Translations under genes and position numbers: made by a program
Assembly (NCBI GenBank): GCA_002839505.1
Contig: PGYE01000001.1
Coordinates: 62,001-126,000 of the forward strand
DNA length: 64,000 bases
Source of the DNA: Candidatus Peregrinibacteria bacterium HGW-Peregrinibacteria-1
Lineage (GTDB): Bacteria; Patescibacteriota; Gracilibacteria; UBA1369; LOWO2-01-FULL-3
Reading direction: 5' to 3'
The notes under the pieces: generated by a model
What the model was told of the DNA's origin: nothing
Databases searched by the model: none
What the model saw: the letters and a program-made list of their open reading frames with translations, nothing else
Shown here: positions 8,450 through 17,358 of the stretch, piece by piece
Numbering within the stretch: position 1 is the stretch's first letter
Layout of the letters: the number at the start of each line of letters is the position of its first letter

Positions 8450-9679
8450 CTACAAATCCATCGCCTCCGCCAATCTCTCAAAAGCAACAAGATAAGCCCC
8501 CTCTCTCAAAGTCGCACTGTGCTTCTCGGCATGCTTCCGCACTCCCGCATAAGCCTCCAGCATAATCTTCGTCAACTTATCTCGCACCTCCTGCTCATTC
8601 CAATAATTGTCATCTTTATTCTGCAACATCTCAAAATAACTCACCGTCACGCCCCCGGCATTCGCCAAAACATCAGGAATCACCCGCACCCCACGATCCT
8701 TCAAAATATCATCCGCATCCGGAGTCGTCGGCCCATTCGCAAGCTCAAAGACAATCTTTGCCTTCACCCCATGCGCATTGCCGGAATCCACCTGATTCTC
8801 CAATGCCGCCAACACCAAAACCTCACACTCCTTCTCCAAAATACCGCGACCCTCAATCTTTTCCACCCGCGGATTATCATAGTTAGCAAAATTATCTCCC
8901 GACGCTTTAAACGCCATCAACTCATCGACATCCAGCCCCTCCGCACAATAAATTCCCATCCGCGAATCCGAAGCCCCTACCAGTTTATACCCCGCATCAA
9001 CCATCAACTTCGCCATCGTCGCACCAGCATTACCAAAACCCTGCATCACAAACCTCATCTCCTCCGCCTTAAACCCCTCATCCTTTCTCATCTCATCCAA
9101 AATAATAAAACCACCCCGCGCCGTCGCCTCATCCCTCCCGACACTTCCACCCTGACCAACCGGTTTTCCAGTCACCACTCCCTTCTCATCTCTCCCGACA
9201 ATCTTCGAATACTCATCCGCAATCCAAGACATAATCTCTCCATCCGTATTCACATCAGGCGCCGGCACATCCATCTCCGGCCCAATCACCGGAGCTATCA
9301 ACCTCACATAACCTCGCGTCAATCTCTCAAGCTCACCCTTACTCAGCTCCTTCGGATCCACCACAATTCCACCCTTTCCACCTCCCAAAGGAATCCCAAC
9401 CACTGCACACTTAATCGTCATCCAACTCGCCAAAGACCGCACCTCCGCCATATCCACATCCTGATGATAACGAATTCCACCCTTATAAGGCCCCCTCGCA
9501 CTATTGTGCTGAACCCGAAACCCCTCGAAAATCCTCAAACCACCATTATCCATCTTCACCGGCACCTTCACCGTCACAATTCTCTCCGGCTCCAACAAAA
9601 CCATCTTCAAATCCGGATCCAAATCCGCCAAAACCGCCGCCTTCTCAAACTGAACAAGAACATTTTTAAACAAAGACAT
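8450..9679 (-). CDS. gdhA: NAD(P)-dependent glutamate dehydrogenase
   Basis: 409 residues; interconverts glutamate and 2-oxoglutarate plus ammonia. Motifs in order: RGPYKGGIRYH and MTIKCAVVGIPLGGGKGG (substrate-binding and catalytic lysines), PAPDVNT with the catalytic Asp, GSVGRDEATARG, and the Rossmann motif MQGFGNAGATMAKL. The length is that of the hexameric archaeal/bacterial type. It is transcribed alone, 94 bp ahead of the Tro operon. Coenzyme preference cannot be settled by reading; leucine or valine dehydrogenase is less likely because the PLGGGKGG and PAPDVNT segments are those of GDH. Confidence 0.93.
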   Translation of the reverse strand: MSLFKNVLVQFEKAAVLADLDPDLKMVLLEPERIVTVKVPVKMDNGGLRIFEGFRVQHNSARGPYKGGIRYHQDVDMAEVRSLASWMTIKCAVVGIPLGGGKGGIVVDPKELSKGELERLTRGYVRLIAPVIGPEMDVPAPDVNTDGEIMSWIADEYSKIVGRDEKGVVTGKPVGQGGSVGRDEATARGGFIILDEMRKDEGFKAEEMRFVMQGFGNAGATMAKLMVDAGYKLVGASDSRMGIYCAEGLDVDELMAFKASGDNFANYDNPRVEKIEGRGILEKECEVLVLAALENQVDSGNAHGVKAKIVFELANGPTTPDADDILKDRGVRVIPDVLANAGGVTVSYFEMLQNKDDNYWNEQEVRDKLTKIMLEAYAGVRKHAEKHSATLREGAYLVAFERLAEAMDL

Positions 9680-9837
9680 ACAATAATAATTTAAGAACTA
9701 ACTGCACTGGATATTACTACTTCCGCGCACCATCACCAACTAAATAAAACCTCCCTCCTTTTACAAACCCCAATAAAAATGCTAAAAAACTATTGTATGC
9801 TAGGCAAAGACGAAAAAGCCAAGTGAACCGTGCTTTC

Positions 9838-9863
9838 TTAACCAAAAGTTTTATAAAACTTTT
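9838..9863 (+). promoter_or_regulatory. 20-bp perfect palindrome ahead of the MntR-like gene
   Basis: AAAAGTTTTATAAAACTTTT (9844-9863) is a perfect palindrome ending 6 bp before the ATG, preceded by TTAACC (9838-9843). It contains TATAAA, which could be the -10 element; in that case the message would be almost leaderless. An autoregulatory operator is the natural reading. Confidence 0.6.
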
Positions 9864-9869
9864 CCCCCC

Positions 9870-10244
9870 ATGGAACAAGAAGATTACCTCGAAACCCTCT
9901 ACAAACTCACCCAAACCCAAGAACGCGTCGGCATCTCCGACCTTGCCCGCGCTCTCAATGTCAGCAAGCCCTCCGTCACTCAAATGATGCAGCGCCTCAA
10001 CAAAGAAAAACTCGTCATTTACAAGCCCTACTCCGACCTCAAACTCACAAAAAAAGGCCAAGAAATCGGCAAAAAAGTCGCCGAACGCCACCAAGTCCTC
10101 ACCGACTTCTTCACCATCCTCGGAATCCCCCACCAAACCCAAGAAAAAGACATTCACGGCATCGAACACTTCCTCAGCAACATCACCCTCCAAAAACTTC
10201 AAACCCTCACCGACCACCTCAAAAAAGATAATTACCAAGGCTAA
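9870..10244 (+). CDS. mntR: MntR/DtxR-family metal-dependent transcriptional regulator
   Basis: 124 residues: an N-terminal winged helix (GISDLARALNVSKPSVTQMMQ) followed by the metal-binding dimerisation domain, without the SH3-like third domain, as in MntR. Aligned by eye to Bacillus MntR, the ligands correspond to Asp5 (D8), Glu8 (E11), His74 (H77), Glu99 (E102) and His100 (H103), while the position of MntR Glu99 is His96 here. That change could shift metal preference. A perfect palindrome precedes the gene and yaaA follows 2 bp behind. It probably controls the Tro operon, itself and perhaps sodA. Confidence 0.85.
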   Translation: MEQEDYLETLYKLTQTQERVGISDLARALNVSKPSVTQMMQRLNKEKLVIYKPYSDLKLTKKGQEIGKKVAERHQVLTDFFTILGIPHQTQEKDIHGIEHFLSNITLQKLQTLTDHLKKDNYQG

Positions 10245-10246
10245 AA

Positions 10247-10981
10247 ATGATTATTCTCCTTTCTCCCTCCAAAACCCAAGACTTCAACCCCCTTCCCAAA
10301 ACCTATCCTCACAACATCCCCTACTTTCTCCAAGAAACCGAACAACTCATCAAAAAATATCGCAAATACAGCATCGCCCAGCTCCGCCAAAAAATGAAGA
10401 TCAGTGAAAACCTCGCAATCCTCAACCAACAACGCTATCAAGACTTCCACACCCCTCTCACCCCAAAAAACTCCAAACAAGCCATTTTCGCCTTCCAAGG
10501 CGATGTCTACACCGACCTCCACCCCGAAAAATACACCCCCGCCCAACTCCAATACCTCCAAGACCACCTCAGAATAATATCCGGACTCTACGGCCTCCTC
10601 AGACCCTTCGACCTCATCCAGCCCTACCGCCTCGAAATGAAATACGAAGCCCCCTTTTGGACAAACAAACTCCACCAAGCCCTCAACCAAGACACCACCC
10701 CCGAAACCCCGATCATCAACCTCGCCTCCAACGAATACTCCAAACCCCTCCTCACCCCAAAAATCAAAGGCCAAATCATCAGCCCGGTATTCAAAGAAAA
10801 AAAAGACGACACCTACAAACTCATCGCCATCTACGCCAAAAAAGCCCGTGGCACCATGGCCGAATACATCATCACCAACCAACTCCAAAACCCCGAACAA
10901 ATCAAAAACTTCAACCTCGACGGCTACACCTACAACCCAAAACTCTCCAAACCCCACACCCCCACCTTCACCCGCGGATAA
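10247..10981 (+). CDS. yaaA: YaaA/UPF0246 family protein (peroxide stress response)
   Basis: 244 residues. It has the family N terminus MIILLSPSKTQ and the central SGLYGLLRPFDLIQPYRLEM block that defines UPF0246. In E. coli, YaaA lowers free iron during hydrogen peroxide stress and binds DNA. It starts 2 bp after the MntR-like gene, so the two are co-transcribed, which fits a role in metal and oxidant defence. Full length with no internal break. Confidence 0.92.
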   Translation: MIILLSPSKTQDFNPLPKTYPHNIPYFLQETEQLIKKYRKYSIAQLRQKMKISENLAILNQQRYQDFHTPLTPKNSKQAIFAFQGDVYTDLHPEKYTPAQLQYLQDHLRIISGLYGLLRPFDLIQPYRLEMKYEAPFWTNKLHQALNQDTTPETPIINLASNEYSKPLLTPKIKGQIISPVFKEKKDDTYKLIAIYAKKARGTMAEYIITNQLQNPEQIKNFNLDGYTYNPKLSKPHTPTFTRG

Positions 10982-11039
10982 CACATCACAAAATCACATT
11001 CTTTCACCACCTCCTCATTGTCTTTTAGCCAGGCAAATG

Positions 11040-11070
11040 TTAACCTAAAACAAGTTTCCCCACATACTAT
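11040..11070 (+). promoter_or_regulatory. Promoter region of the superoxide dismutase gene
   Basis: TACTAT (11065-11070) is a likely -10 element, 14 bp before the ATG. TTAACCTAAAACAAGTTT (11040-11057) resembles the TTAACCAAA-type sequences before the Tro operon and the MntR-like gene. No good -35 is visible. The shared motif is suggestive only, since TTAACC is not rare in this C/A-rich strand. Confidence 0.35.
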
Positions 11071-11083
11071 TAACCATTTTCAA

Positions 11084-11686
11084 ATGACACATCAACTACC
11101 ACAACTGCCATATTCCTACGACGCCCTCGAGCCACACATCGACGCTCGCACCATGGAAATTCACCACACTAAGCACCACCAAGGATATATCGACAAACTC
11201 AACGCCGCCCTCGAAAACACCCCCGAACTCCAATCAAAATCCCTTGAAGAACTCCTCAAAAACCTTCAAACCATTCCCGAAAACATCCGCACCGCCGTAC
11301 GCAATAATGGCGGCGGACACCACAACCACTCCCTCTTCTGGAAAATCCTCAGCCCGACCCCAACCACTCCCTCCCCTGAACTAAAAACCGAAATTGAAAC
11401 CACCTTCGGCAGCTTCGAAAAATTCCAAGAAGAATTCAACGCCGCAGCAGCCACTCGCTTTGGAAGCGGCTGGGCCTGGCTCTCTCTCGACTCTAATCGC
11501 AAACTAGTCATCACCTCCACCGCCAACCAAGACACCCCCCTCAGCGAAAACCTCACCCCCATCCTCGGCCTCGATGTCTGGGAACACGCCTACTACCTCA
11601 ACTACCAAAACCGCCGCCCCGACTACATCTCCGCCTTCTGGAACATCCTAAACTGGACCCAAATCGAACAAAACTGGAAAGCCTAG
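11084..11686 (+). CDS. sodA: Superoxide dismutase, Mn type
   Basis: 200 residues from the ATG at 11084. A longer frame beginning TTG at 11018 is open but reads through the promoter region. Metal ligands are His27 (MEIHHTKHH), His82 (HHNHSLFW), Asp164 and His168 ([12 protein letters not shown]). The [12 protein letters not shown] context and TANQDTPL, with the active-site Gln in the C-terminal domain (Gln149), are marks of the manganese rather than the iron enzyme. Cytoplasmic; no signal peptide. It sits next to the metal regulator and importer genes. Confidence 0.93.
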   Translation: MTHQLPQLPYSYDALEPHIDARTMEIHHTKHHQGYIDKLNAALENTPELQSKSLEELLKNLQTIPENIRTAVRNNGGGHHNHSLFWKILSPTPTTPSPELKTEIETTFGSFEKFQEEFNAAAATRFGSGWAWLSLDSNRKLVITSTANQDTPLSENLTPILGLDVWEHAYYLNYQNRRPDYISAFWNILNWTQIEQNWKA

Positions 11687-11725
11687 CCTCACTAATAGCA
11701 CTAATCACACTAACCCCACCGCACA

Positions 11726-12133
11726 ATGCCAATCAGCAAACTCATTATCAGTTACCTGCTAACAGCAACCGTATTCTTCGCCATTGATATGGTATGGCTT
11801 GGCCTTATTGCCAAAAAAATCTACAACAAATACCTCTCAGGATTTCTCAGCCCACAAGTCAACTGGCCACCAGCAATAGTATTTTATTTAATTTTTATCG
11901 CCGGCATAATGGTCTTTGCCATCCATCCCGCAATCACTAAAAACTCTCCTCTCACCGCAATCACCCTCGGTGCCTTCTTGGGCGTTCTCACCTACGCCAC
12001 ATACGACCTCACCAACATGGCCACCCTAAAAAACTGGCCAATACAAGTAGTCCTGATCGACATCGCCTGGGGGGCGATACTCACAGCTTCAGTGAGCCTC
12101 GCCGGCTACTACATAATTAAAATGATCACCTAA
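11726..12133 (+). CDS. DUF2177 family membrane protein
   Basis: 135 residues with four hydrophobic segments. Family landmarks are AIDMVWLG near the N terminus, the central [24 protein letters not shown] block and the final DIAWG segment. The function of DUF2177 proteins is not known. The gene is followed 2 bp later by a DUF1295 gene, a pairing also seen in bacterial clusters that modify lipids. Co-transcription is very likely. Confidence 0.85.
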   Translation: MPISKLIISYLLTATVFFAIDMVWLGLIAKKIYNKYLSGFLSPQVNWPPAIVFYLIFIAGIMVFAIHPAITKNSPLTAITLGAFLGVLTYATYDLTNMATLKNWPIQVVLIDIAWGAILTASVSLAGYYIIKMIT

Positions 12134-12135
12134 AC

Positions 12136-12903
12136 ATGCCGTTTGACATCTCCTCATCTCTCCTCATCATTCTAATCTACTCCAGCCTCTGGTTCATTAT
12201 CTCGCTAATCAAAAAGCGCAACGACATTGCCGACATCGCCTGGGGCATAGGATACATTCTTATTGTCCTAATTCAGCTCTTCACCCTCCCAAACTCACCG
12301 CGAGAAATCCTGATTTTTATATTAATTACCATCTGGGGACTCCGCCTATCACTCCACATCTATCTCCGCAACCGCGACAAAAAAGAAGACTTCCGTTACA
12401 AAAAATGGCGTCAAGAATGGGGCAAAACCTTCTATCTTCAGTCCTACCTCAAAATATACATTCTCCAAGGCCTGTTATTGTTAACCATCGTCTCACCCGC
12501 ACTAATTGTCGCCCAAAACCCTCAACCAGCCCTTAGTATCATCGACCTAATTGGTATCGCTATCTGGACTATCGGATTCCTATTTGAGGCCATCTCAGAT
12601 TTCCAACTCGCCAAATTCCTGAAAAACCCAAACAAACAAGGCAAAGTAATGAACAAAGGACTCTGGAAATACAGCCGACACCCTAACTATTTTGGAGAAG
12701 TCACCTTATGGTGGGGAATATTTCTCATAGCCTGCTCATCTCCAAACGGGCTCTATGCCATCATCGGACCAACAACCATCACCCTCCTAATACTATTCGT
12801 CTCCGGTATCCCAATGCTCGAAAAGAAATACGAAAACGACGAGCAATATCAAGCATACGCCAAGAAAACCAGTAAATTCCTCCCTTGGCCCGCCAAAGAA
12901 TAA
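12136..12903 (+). CDS. DUF1295 family membrane protein (steroid 5-alpha-reductase-like)
   Basis: 255 residues, about six membrane segments. Diagnostic parts are DIAWGIGYI near the N terminus, [22 protein letters not shown] in the middle and the [16 protein letters not shown] motif, followed by WWG, in the C-terminal half. The last motif is shared with isoprenylcysteine methyltransferases and sterol reductases. The substrate is unknown; a lipid is likely. Runs in tandem with the DUF2177 gene. Confidence 0.88.
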   Translation: MPFDISSSLLIILIYSSLWFIISLIKKRNDIADIAWGIGYILIVLIQLFTLPNSPREILIFILITIWGLRLSLHIYLRNRDKKEDFRYKKWRQEWGKTFYLQSYLKIYILQGLLLLTIVSPALIVAQNPQPALSIIDLIGIAIWTIGFLFEAISDFQLAKFLKNPNKQGKVMNKGLWKYSRHPNYFGEVTLWWGIFLIACSSPNGLYAIIGPTTITLLILFVSGIPMLEKKYENDEQYQAYAKKTSKFLPWPAKE

Positions 12904-12935
12904 GCTTTCCATAAAAACCAAAACAAGCATCACTA

Positions 12936-12964
12936 TTGGCAACAATAAGGTTTTGTGTTATAAT
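12936..12964 (+). promoter_or_regulatory. Promoter of the 170-residue membrane-anchored protein gene
   Basis: TTGGCA (12936-12941), 17-bp spacer, TATAAT (12959-12964). Transcription near 12971 would leave a 15-nt leader before the ATG at 12986 and rules out an earlier in-frame start at 12953. Confidence 0.8.
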
Positions 12965-12985
12965 AAGAAACTTTTAAAACATTCA

Positions 12986-13498
12986 ATGAACAAAAGAGAT
13001 CTTATCATTTTCAGTGCTGGCGCCGCCATCGCCGCTGCTGGATTGAACACTTTCAGTCAACAAGAACCCTACTCCGAAAACATCAGCAAACTAGACCTTT
13101 CCGAGGAAGACCAAAATCGACTTCTTTACCTGCAGGCCACACTCCGCACAAAACTCGATCGCAATGACTTTCAAGACTTCAGCTCTTGGAAATCCGACCA
13201 CCCCTTCCCCGAATACGATGACCTCAGCCAAGACAAAATCCTCAATGAACGCGACGCCATTCTCTTTAGAAATGGCTATCCATCAGGCACTCTCACCTGG
13301 AATTTCCATGGTTCCCACAACAATTTTAGCGAATCCCTTCATGCCACAAACCTACCACTCGCCGCTCCGGAAAACGCCAGCTTCACAGCCACAAAAACCA
13401 TCCAAGACCTCCGCAAAGAACACAGCAAAAGAACCGACAACACCCTAAAACGACACTCTCAAGGACACTCCAAAGGGCCCTCTCAAAAGCGCAAATAA
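12986..13498 (+). CDS. Hypothetical protein with N-terminal membrane segment
   Basis: 170 residues from the ATG placed by the promoter. Residues 5-21 (DLIIFSAGAAIAAAGL) form a short hydrophobic segment, either an uncleaved anchor or a signal. The rest is hydrophilic and ends in a basic, Ser/His/Lys-rich tail (about 25 residues). No family recognised. It is transcribed alone between the DUF1295 and lemA genes. Confidence 0.75.
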   Translation: MNKRDLIIFSAGAAIAAAGLNTFSQQEPYSENISKLDLSEEDQNRLLYLQATLRTKLDRNDFQDFSSWKSDHPFPEYDDLSQDKILNERDAILFRNGYPSGTLTWNFHGSHNNFSESLHATNLPLAAPENASFTATKTIQDLRKEHSKRTDNTLKRHSQGHSKGPSQKRK

Positions 13499-13571
13499 CA
13501 CTCCAGTACAAAAATTACTTTCCCTTTTGCAAAATTGCTCTAAAATAAAGCTACAGATTTAACATACAAAT

Positions 13572-14123
13572 ATGACAGCTTTATTCATCATTCTGGGAAT
13601 CGTAGCCATATTGGCAATATTCCTCATCGCCATTTACAACGGACTCGTTAAGATCAAAAACGAAGTCGACAACGCCTGGGCCGACATCGACACACAGCTC
13701 AAAAAGCGTTACGACCTAATCCCAAACCTCGTAGAAACCGTCAAGGGTTATGCCTCACACGAATCTCAAACCTTTGAAAAAGTCGTACAAGCTCGAAGCG
13801 CCGCTATGAACGCCGGCAGCATCGCCGAACAACAACAAGCCGAAAACATGCTTACCGGAGCACTTAAAAGCATCTTTGCCCTCGCTGAAAACTACCCTGA
13901 CCTAAAAGCCAACGAAAACTTCCTCCAACTCCAAGCCACACTTACCGAAGTTGAAGACCACATCCAATCAGCACGCCGTTACTACAATGCCGCAGTTCGT
14001 GAGCTCAACACCAAAATTGAAGTTTTCCCAAACAACATGATTGCCGGACCTATGGGCTTCAGCAAACGAGAATACTTTGAAATAGAAGAAACCGAAAAGC
14101 AAAACGTAAAAGTAAGCTTCTAA
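13572..14123 (+). CDS. lemA: LemA family protein
   Basis: 183 residues: one N-terminal membrane anchor (about residues 3-22), a helical domain with the family segments VKIKNEVDNAWADIDTQLKKR and DLIPNLVETVKGYASHE, and the ARRYYNAAVRELNTKIEVFPNN motif near the end. LemA proteins expose the helical domain outside the membrane; their biochemical role is unsettled. A TAAAAT element (13541-13546) precedes the start. No peptidase or TPM-domain partner lies next to it. Confidence 0.95.
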   Translation: MTALFIILGIVAILAIFLIAIYNGLVKIKNEVDNAWADIDTQLKKRYDLIPNLVETVKGYASHESQTFEKVVQARSAAMNAGSIAEQQQAENMLTGALKSIFALAENYPDLKANENFLQLQATLTEVEDHIQSARRYYNAAVRELNTKIEVFPNNMIAGPMGFSKREYFEIEETEKQNVKVSF

Positions 14124-14232
14124 ATCTTAGCAACAAACACTAAAACGACTTAAGCACCACTTGGGTCTTTTTGGTTTATAGATTCCAGAGTATACTGCCC
14201 TCAAACTACTAATAAATTAACCACCACCAACT

Positions 14233-14727
14233 ATGGCCAGCGATCACTCCATGGACATCGTCGTGCGCTTTGACTTCCAAGAACTCCGAAACGCCGTCGA
14301 TCAAGGAAAAAGAGAAATCACCAACCGTTTTGACCTCAAAGACCACAACATCGAAATCGACCTCAGCGAAGAAGAAATCAAAATCACCGCTCCCAGCAAC
14401 ATTCAAATCACCTCCGCCTACGACATCCTCCTCAAAAAAGTCATCGCCCGCCAACTCTCCCCCCTAATCCTCGACCCCCAAGAAATTAAAGAAATCGGCG
14501 GCATGCGCGTCCGCCAAGAAATCAAACTCATCAAATCCCTCGACCAAGAAAACGCCAAAAAAATCACCAAAATAATCAAAGAAAACCTCCCAAAAGTCAG
14601 CACCAACATCCAAGGAGACACCGTCCGCGCCTCCTCCAAATCCATCGACGACCTCCAAGCCGCCCGCACCCTCCTCGCAAACGAACCCTCCATCAAAATG
14701 CCCCTCGAATTCACAAATTACCGCTAA
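14233..14727 (+). CDS. yajQ: YajQ family nucleotide-binding protein
   Basis: 164 residues, the usual size of the UPF0234/YajQ family (two similar ferredoxin-like domains). Signatures: FDFQELRNAVDQ at the N terminus, NRFDLK, and the GGMRVRQEIKLIKSLDQENAKKI region in the second half. YajQ proteins bind cyclic di-GMP in Xanthomonas, where they act as regulators; that role is not shown here. A TATACT element (14191-14196) stands about 36 bp upstream of the ATG. Confidence 0.94.
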   Translation: MASDHSMDIVVRFDFQELRNAVDQGKREITNRFDLKDHNIEIDLSEEEIKITAPSNIQITSAYDILLKKVIARQLSPLILDPQEIKEIGGMRVRQEIKLIKSLDQENAKKITKIIKENLPKVSTNIQGDTVRASSKSIDDLQAARTLLANEPSIKMPLEFTNYR

Positions 14728-14776
14728 CCATTGAAATCGCCGAAATTTCAAACTATACTCCCCCGGCAAACAACAA

Positions 14777-14867
14777 GGAGAGGTGTCCGAGTGGCTGAAG
14801 GAGCACGCTTGGAAAGCGTGTATACGGTTTACCCGTATCGGGGGTTCGAATCCCCCTCTCTCCGCCA
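14777..14867 (+). tRNA. tRNA-Ser (anticodon GGA)
   Basis: 7-bp acceptor stem (14777-14783 with 14857-14863, one G-U pair), anticodon stem around loop TTGGAAA, long variable arm (TATACGGTTTACCCGTATC) as expected for serine, T-arm loop TTCGAAT, discriminator G and encoded CCA (14865-14867). Confidence 0.97.
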
Positions 14868-14883
14868 GAATACGAAACTGTTT

Positions 14884-15216
14884 TTACATCAACAAGCAAT
14901 CAAGCCAGTCCACAAGCATATGCAGGAGCAATCCAATTCCCACGATTCTCAAGTATTTATTTGGAGTAAATAACATTACCACATATAAAATAATAGCTGG
15001 AGCACTGTGAAGTGGATGAAATCCGATACTACATCGAGTAGGGTCAAATATAGGATTTGCAAATAGATGATCAAGATCAACTAGCATTGTTGCTACCATA
15101 ACAACCCACGCTTTCACCCAAAGCCTCTTAAAGAACAAATATCCAAACACTGCCGGCAACAGCAAATGTAGTGAGTAATGTATTATCGCCTGATAGTTTT
15201 GCAGAAAATCGATCAT
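14884..15216 (-). CDS. DUF6122 family membrane protein
   Basis: 110 residues with three or four hydrophobic segments. It contains the conserved block TMLVDLDHLFANPIFDPTRC, followed by GFHPLHSAPAI. The repeated Asp/His residues at the membrane face resemble those of metal-dependent membrane hydrolases, but no activity is known. It stands alone on the minus strand, its stop 17 bp from the tRNA-Ser end. Confidence 0.8.
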   Translation of the reverse strand: MIDFLQNYQAIIHYSLHLLLPAVFGYLFFKRLWVKAWVVMVATMLVDLDHLFANPIFDPTRCSIGFHPLHSAPAIILYVVMLFTPNKYLRIVGIGLLLHMLVDWLDCLLM

Positions 15217-15284
15217 ACAGCTTTTAGTACTTATATTTATTCATTAACGCCATTATTACCACGCAAAGAAGCATTTCCATACTC

Positions 15285-15373
15285 TTTTTGCGCCATTGAG
15301 ATTATGTCCATCGATCATGCATTACAATGGTGTGCAATATTATGCTGAAAGCAAAATAAGTATGGCGAAGATT
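15285..15373 (+). repeat. MITE-like repeat R1, internally deleted copy
   Basis: The left end (TTTTTGCGCCATTGAGATTATG) and right end (GAAAGCAAAATAAGTATGG, then CGAAGATT) match the full-length copies at 21815-22051 and 58512-58741, but the ~150-bp middle is missing. The remainder of 15217-15441 holds only the promoter of the next gene. Confidence 0.7.
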
Positions 15374-15388
15374 AGCAGTCCCAACACA

Positions 15389-15417
15389 TTGACACCAACC
15401 CCAAAAAAGGTTATAGT
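15389..15417 (+). promoter_or_regulatory. Promoter of the 296-residue protein gene
   Basis: TTGACA (15389-15394), 17-bp spacer, TATAGT (15412-15417), 24 bp ahead of the ATG. Confidence 0.8.
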
Positions 15418-15441
15418 CCGCCCTTAGTCCAACACCACGCC

Positions 15442-16332
15442 ATGCCTAAAACGTCAACACCTACCATCTCTAGTGCAGTTCAAGACCTCCCCCCAGAAGT
15501 TAGAGAAAAAATTGCCACCCAGCTACTAACTGGCCAAGGAACAATCTCAGAAATTATTTCAGAACTAGCTCTTCAAATCGGCCAACAGGTAACATTCACA
15601 AAAACAATAACACTGGAAAAGGTTGGCGATGCAGAAAAAGCCTGCCTGGAAGCAATGAAGGAAGACTTTGATCGTGGCATCGTACGAATCAAAAAGAACG
15701 CCAGAAAAGACTTATATCAGACTGCACTAAAAGAAGACCCCACCGCTGGCCAATCATGGGAAACGATTCAAAAAAGACTATTAGCCAACGAAGAAACCCT
15801 CCTAAAAAAAGCTGTCGAACTATCCAAGCTCACAGGCGATCCAACTGGTAAAGGAACGCTTTTAATCGGAATACACAAAAACGGTGAGCTCGCCATCAGG
15901 CAAAGAAGTCCAGAAATTGTAAATGCAAAGTGGACAAAATTTTTTACTGGATTTCCAGAAGACCAATCCGACAAAGGTGAATTACAACTCCTATTCCACC
16001 CCGAAGCCATCGCTCAAAAAGAAGGTCAATGGGCAAAACCTCTTGAAATCTTCCAAGCCGTAGAAGCCGCCGGCTATCACCTACCAGCAGACACCATCCA
16101 CAACAAAGGGCTCGTCGCTGCCTCTGAAGCCGTCACTAACTCCCCCTATGTCATGAGTCCAGACGGCAAAGAATGGCGAGAAGCCCAGCTTAGGTGCCCA
16201 AAAGACACCAATGACCACACCTACCTCCGTGTCGTACGCTTCTACCCCGACAATCAAACCGCATACCATGTCAGCATCCTCGCCTCCACCCGAGTTAATT
16301 ATCGCGGCGCAATACTCTGGCTAAGAGGCTAG
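15442..16332 (+). CDS. Uncharacterised protein, possibly a divergent DUF4256 relative
   Basis: 296 residues, no signal peptide or membrane segment. Residues about 100-290 run parallel to the DUF4256 protein encoded next door: a W-x-x-I/V-Q-x-x-L start (SWETIQKRLLANEETLLKKA), a central glycine-rich strand pair, an alternating acidic stretch, and an ending YRGAILWLRG like the RGCRGTLRVPW of the neighbour. Each gene has its own promoter. The relationship is by eye and weak; the function is unknown either way. Confidence 0.7.
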   Translation: MPKTSTPTISSAVQDLPPEVREKIATQLLTGQGTISEIISELALQIGQQVTFTKTITLEKVGDAEKACLEAMKEDFDRGIVRIKKNARKDLYQTALKEDPTAGQSWETIQKRLLANEETLLKKAVELSKLTGDPTGKGTLLIGIHKNGELAIRQRSPEIVNAKWTKFFTGFPEDQSDKGELQLLFHPEAIAQKEGQWAKPLEIFQAVEAAGYHLPADTIHNKGLVAASEAVTNSPYVMSPDGKEWREAQLRCPKDTNDHTYLRVVRFYPDNQTAYHVSILASTRVNYRGAILWLRG

Positions 16333-16351
16333 TGTGCAATCAAGCACCACC

Positions 16352-16380
16352 TTGACAAAAACCCAAATAAGTCCTACTAT
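16352..16380 (+). promoter_or_regulatory. Promoter of the DUF4256 gene
   Basis: TTGACA (16352-16357), 17-bp spacer, TACTAT (16375-16380), 27 bp before the ATG. Confidence 0.78.
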
Positions 16381-16407
16381 GCAAGACTTTGCTCATTTAT
16401 ACAAAAT

Positions 16408-17250
16408 ATGTCACCCAACAAGCCCCCTCAAAGTTCTGGCCGCAGAGATCCTAATAAAAACCTCGCAGAAGACGCGCGAGGAATATTAACTATCCTTATA
16501 AACAATGGCGCCACTGTTCACGACCTCGGCACCCCTGCCTTTAAATTAAGAGCGGGCGATGACCAATACGGCATCATTAAAGCTGTCCGAGAAGAAGCCG
16601 CAAGAGTCACAGAAGTAAAAATAGCAAGCCTTGAAAATAAAATCCCCGACAGCAATCCAATACCAGAAAACCTCAAACTTGAGACCTCATTGGATGCCCT
16701 GAAAAACAGCATACAAAAATTCGAATCCCGCTTTCACAGAAACACCACTCTTCACCCAGGATGCAACTGGAACAAAGTACAATCAAGTCTTAAAAAAAAT
16801 CCAAAGTTCTTATGGTCAATCCACCAAATGGAAATCAACGGACACGAACCTGATGTCTTCCATTTCGACGATCACGGCTTCGACATTGGTACATGCTCGC
16901 TTGAAGTACCAAAAACACACACTCTCTGCGTATATGACCAAGAAGCCGAGGATTACTTAAAACAATATTATCCCGATGCTAAATTCAATGGCAACGCTAT
17001 ACAAATTCTAAAAACAATGGGAGCTCGCCCCATGACAGAAGACCAATATAAAGAAAATTTGCAAAACAAAGGTGTTCTCTTCGACCAAGAGAGCGAATGC
17101 TGGCTCCTAGCCGATCGATCAAGTATAAAAAGCGGCACAGCACTCGTCGGAGGCCGCACCTTAAATAGCATTTGGATCGGCTCCTGCGAACGCTTCAAGC
17201 GAAATCCCGACAGAGGATGTCGCGGAACACTGAGAGTACCTTGGCAATAA
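16408..17250 (+). CDS. DUF4256 domain protein
   Basis: 280 residues. Residues about 110-280 match the DUF4256 pattern: CNWNKVQSSLKKNPKFLWSI, MEINGHEPDVFHFDDHGFDI, a CSLE segment, a CVYDQEAEDYLKQYYP helix, the MTEDQYKENLQNKGVLFDQES block and the C-terminal RGCRGTLRVPW. The first 110 residues are a variable, charged extension. DUF4256 proteins are widespread but have no assigned function. Confidence 0.82.
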   Translation: MSPNKPPQSSGRRDPNKNLAEDARGILTILINNGATVHDLGTPAFKLRAGDDQYGIIKAVREEAARVTEVKIASLENKIPDSNPIPENLKLETSLDALKNSIQKFESRFHRNTTLHPGCNWNKVQSSLKKNPKFLWSIHQMEINGHEPDVFHFDDHGFDIGTCSLEVPKTHTLCVYDQEAEDYLKQYYPDAKFNGNAIQILKTMGARPMTEDQYKENLQNKGVLFDQESECWLLADRSSIKSGTALVGGRTLNSIWIGSCERFKRNPDRGCRGTLRVPWQ

Positions 17251-17260
17251 AGCCCCTCAT

Positions 17261-17301
17261 CACAATTGATATTGTGGTCCCTCAAAAACAGGAGGTATAA
17301 T
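17261..17301 (+). promoter_or_regulatory. pyrD promoter with overlapping palindrome
   Basis: TATAAT (17296-17301) is preceded at 18 bp by TTGTGG (17272-17277). A perfect inverted repeat CACAAT-TGAT-ATTGTG (17261-17276) covers the -35, a plausible repressor site. An in-frame ATG at 17266 lies inside this promoter and is therefore not used. Confidence 0.55.
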
Positions 17302-17358
17302 CAAACATCTTCAAAAATATTAAATCCCTCTACAGGGTGGTATAGACCTCTCAGTAAT

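Noticed and set aside
11018-11083. Upstream TTG start giving a 22-residue extension of the superoxide dismutase
   Set aside because: The extension overlaps the predicted promoter, lacks signal peptide features, and the ATG at 11084 gives the normal SOD N terminus.
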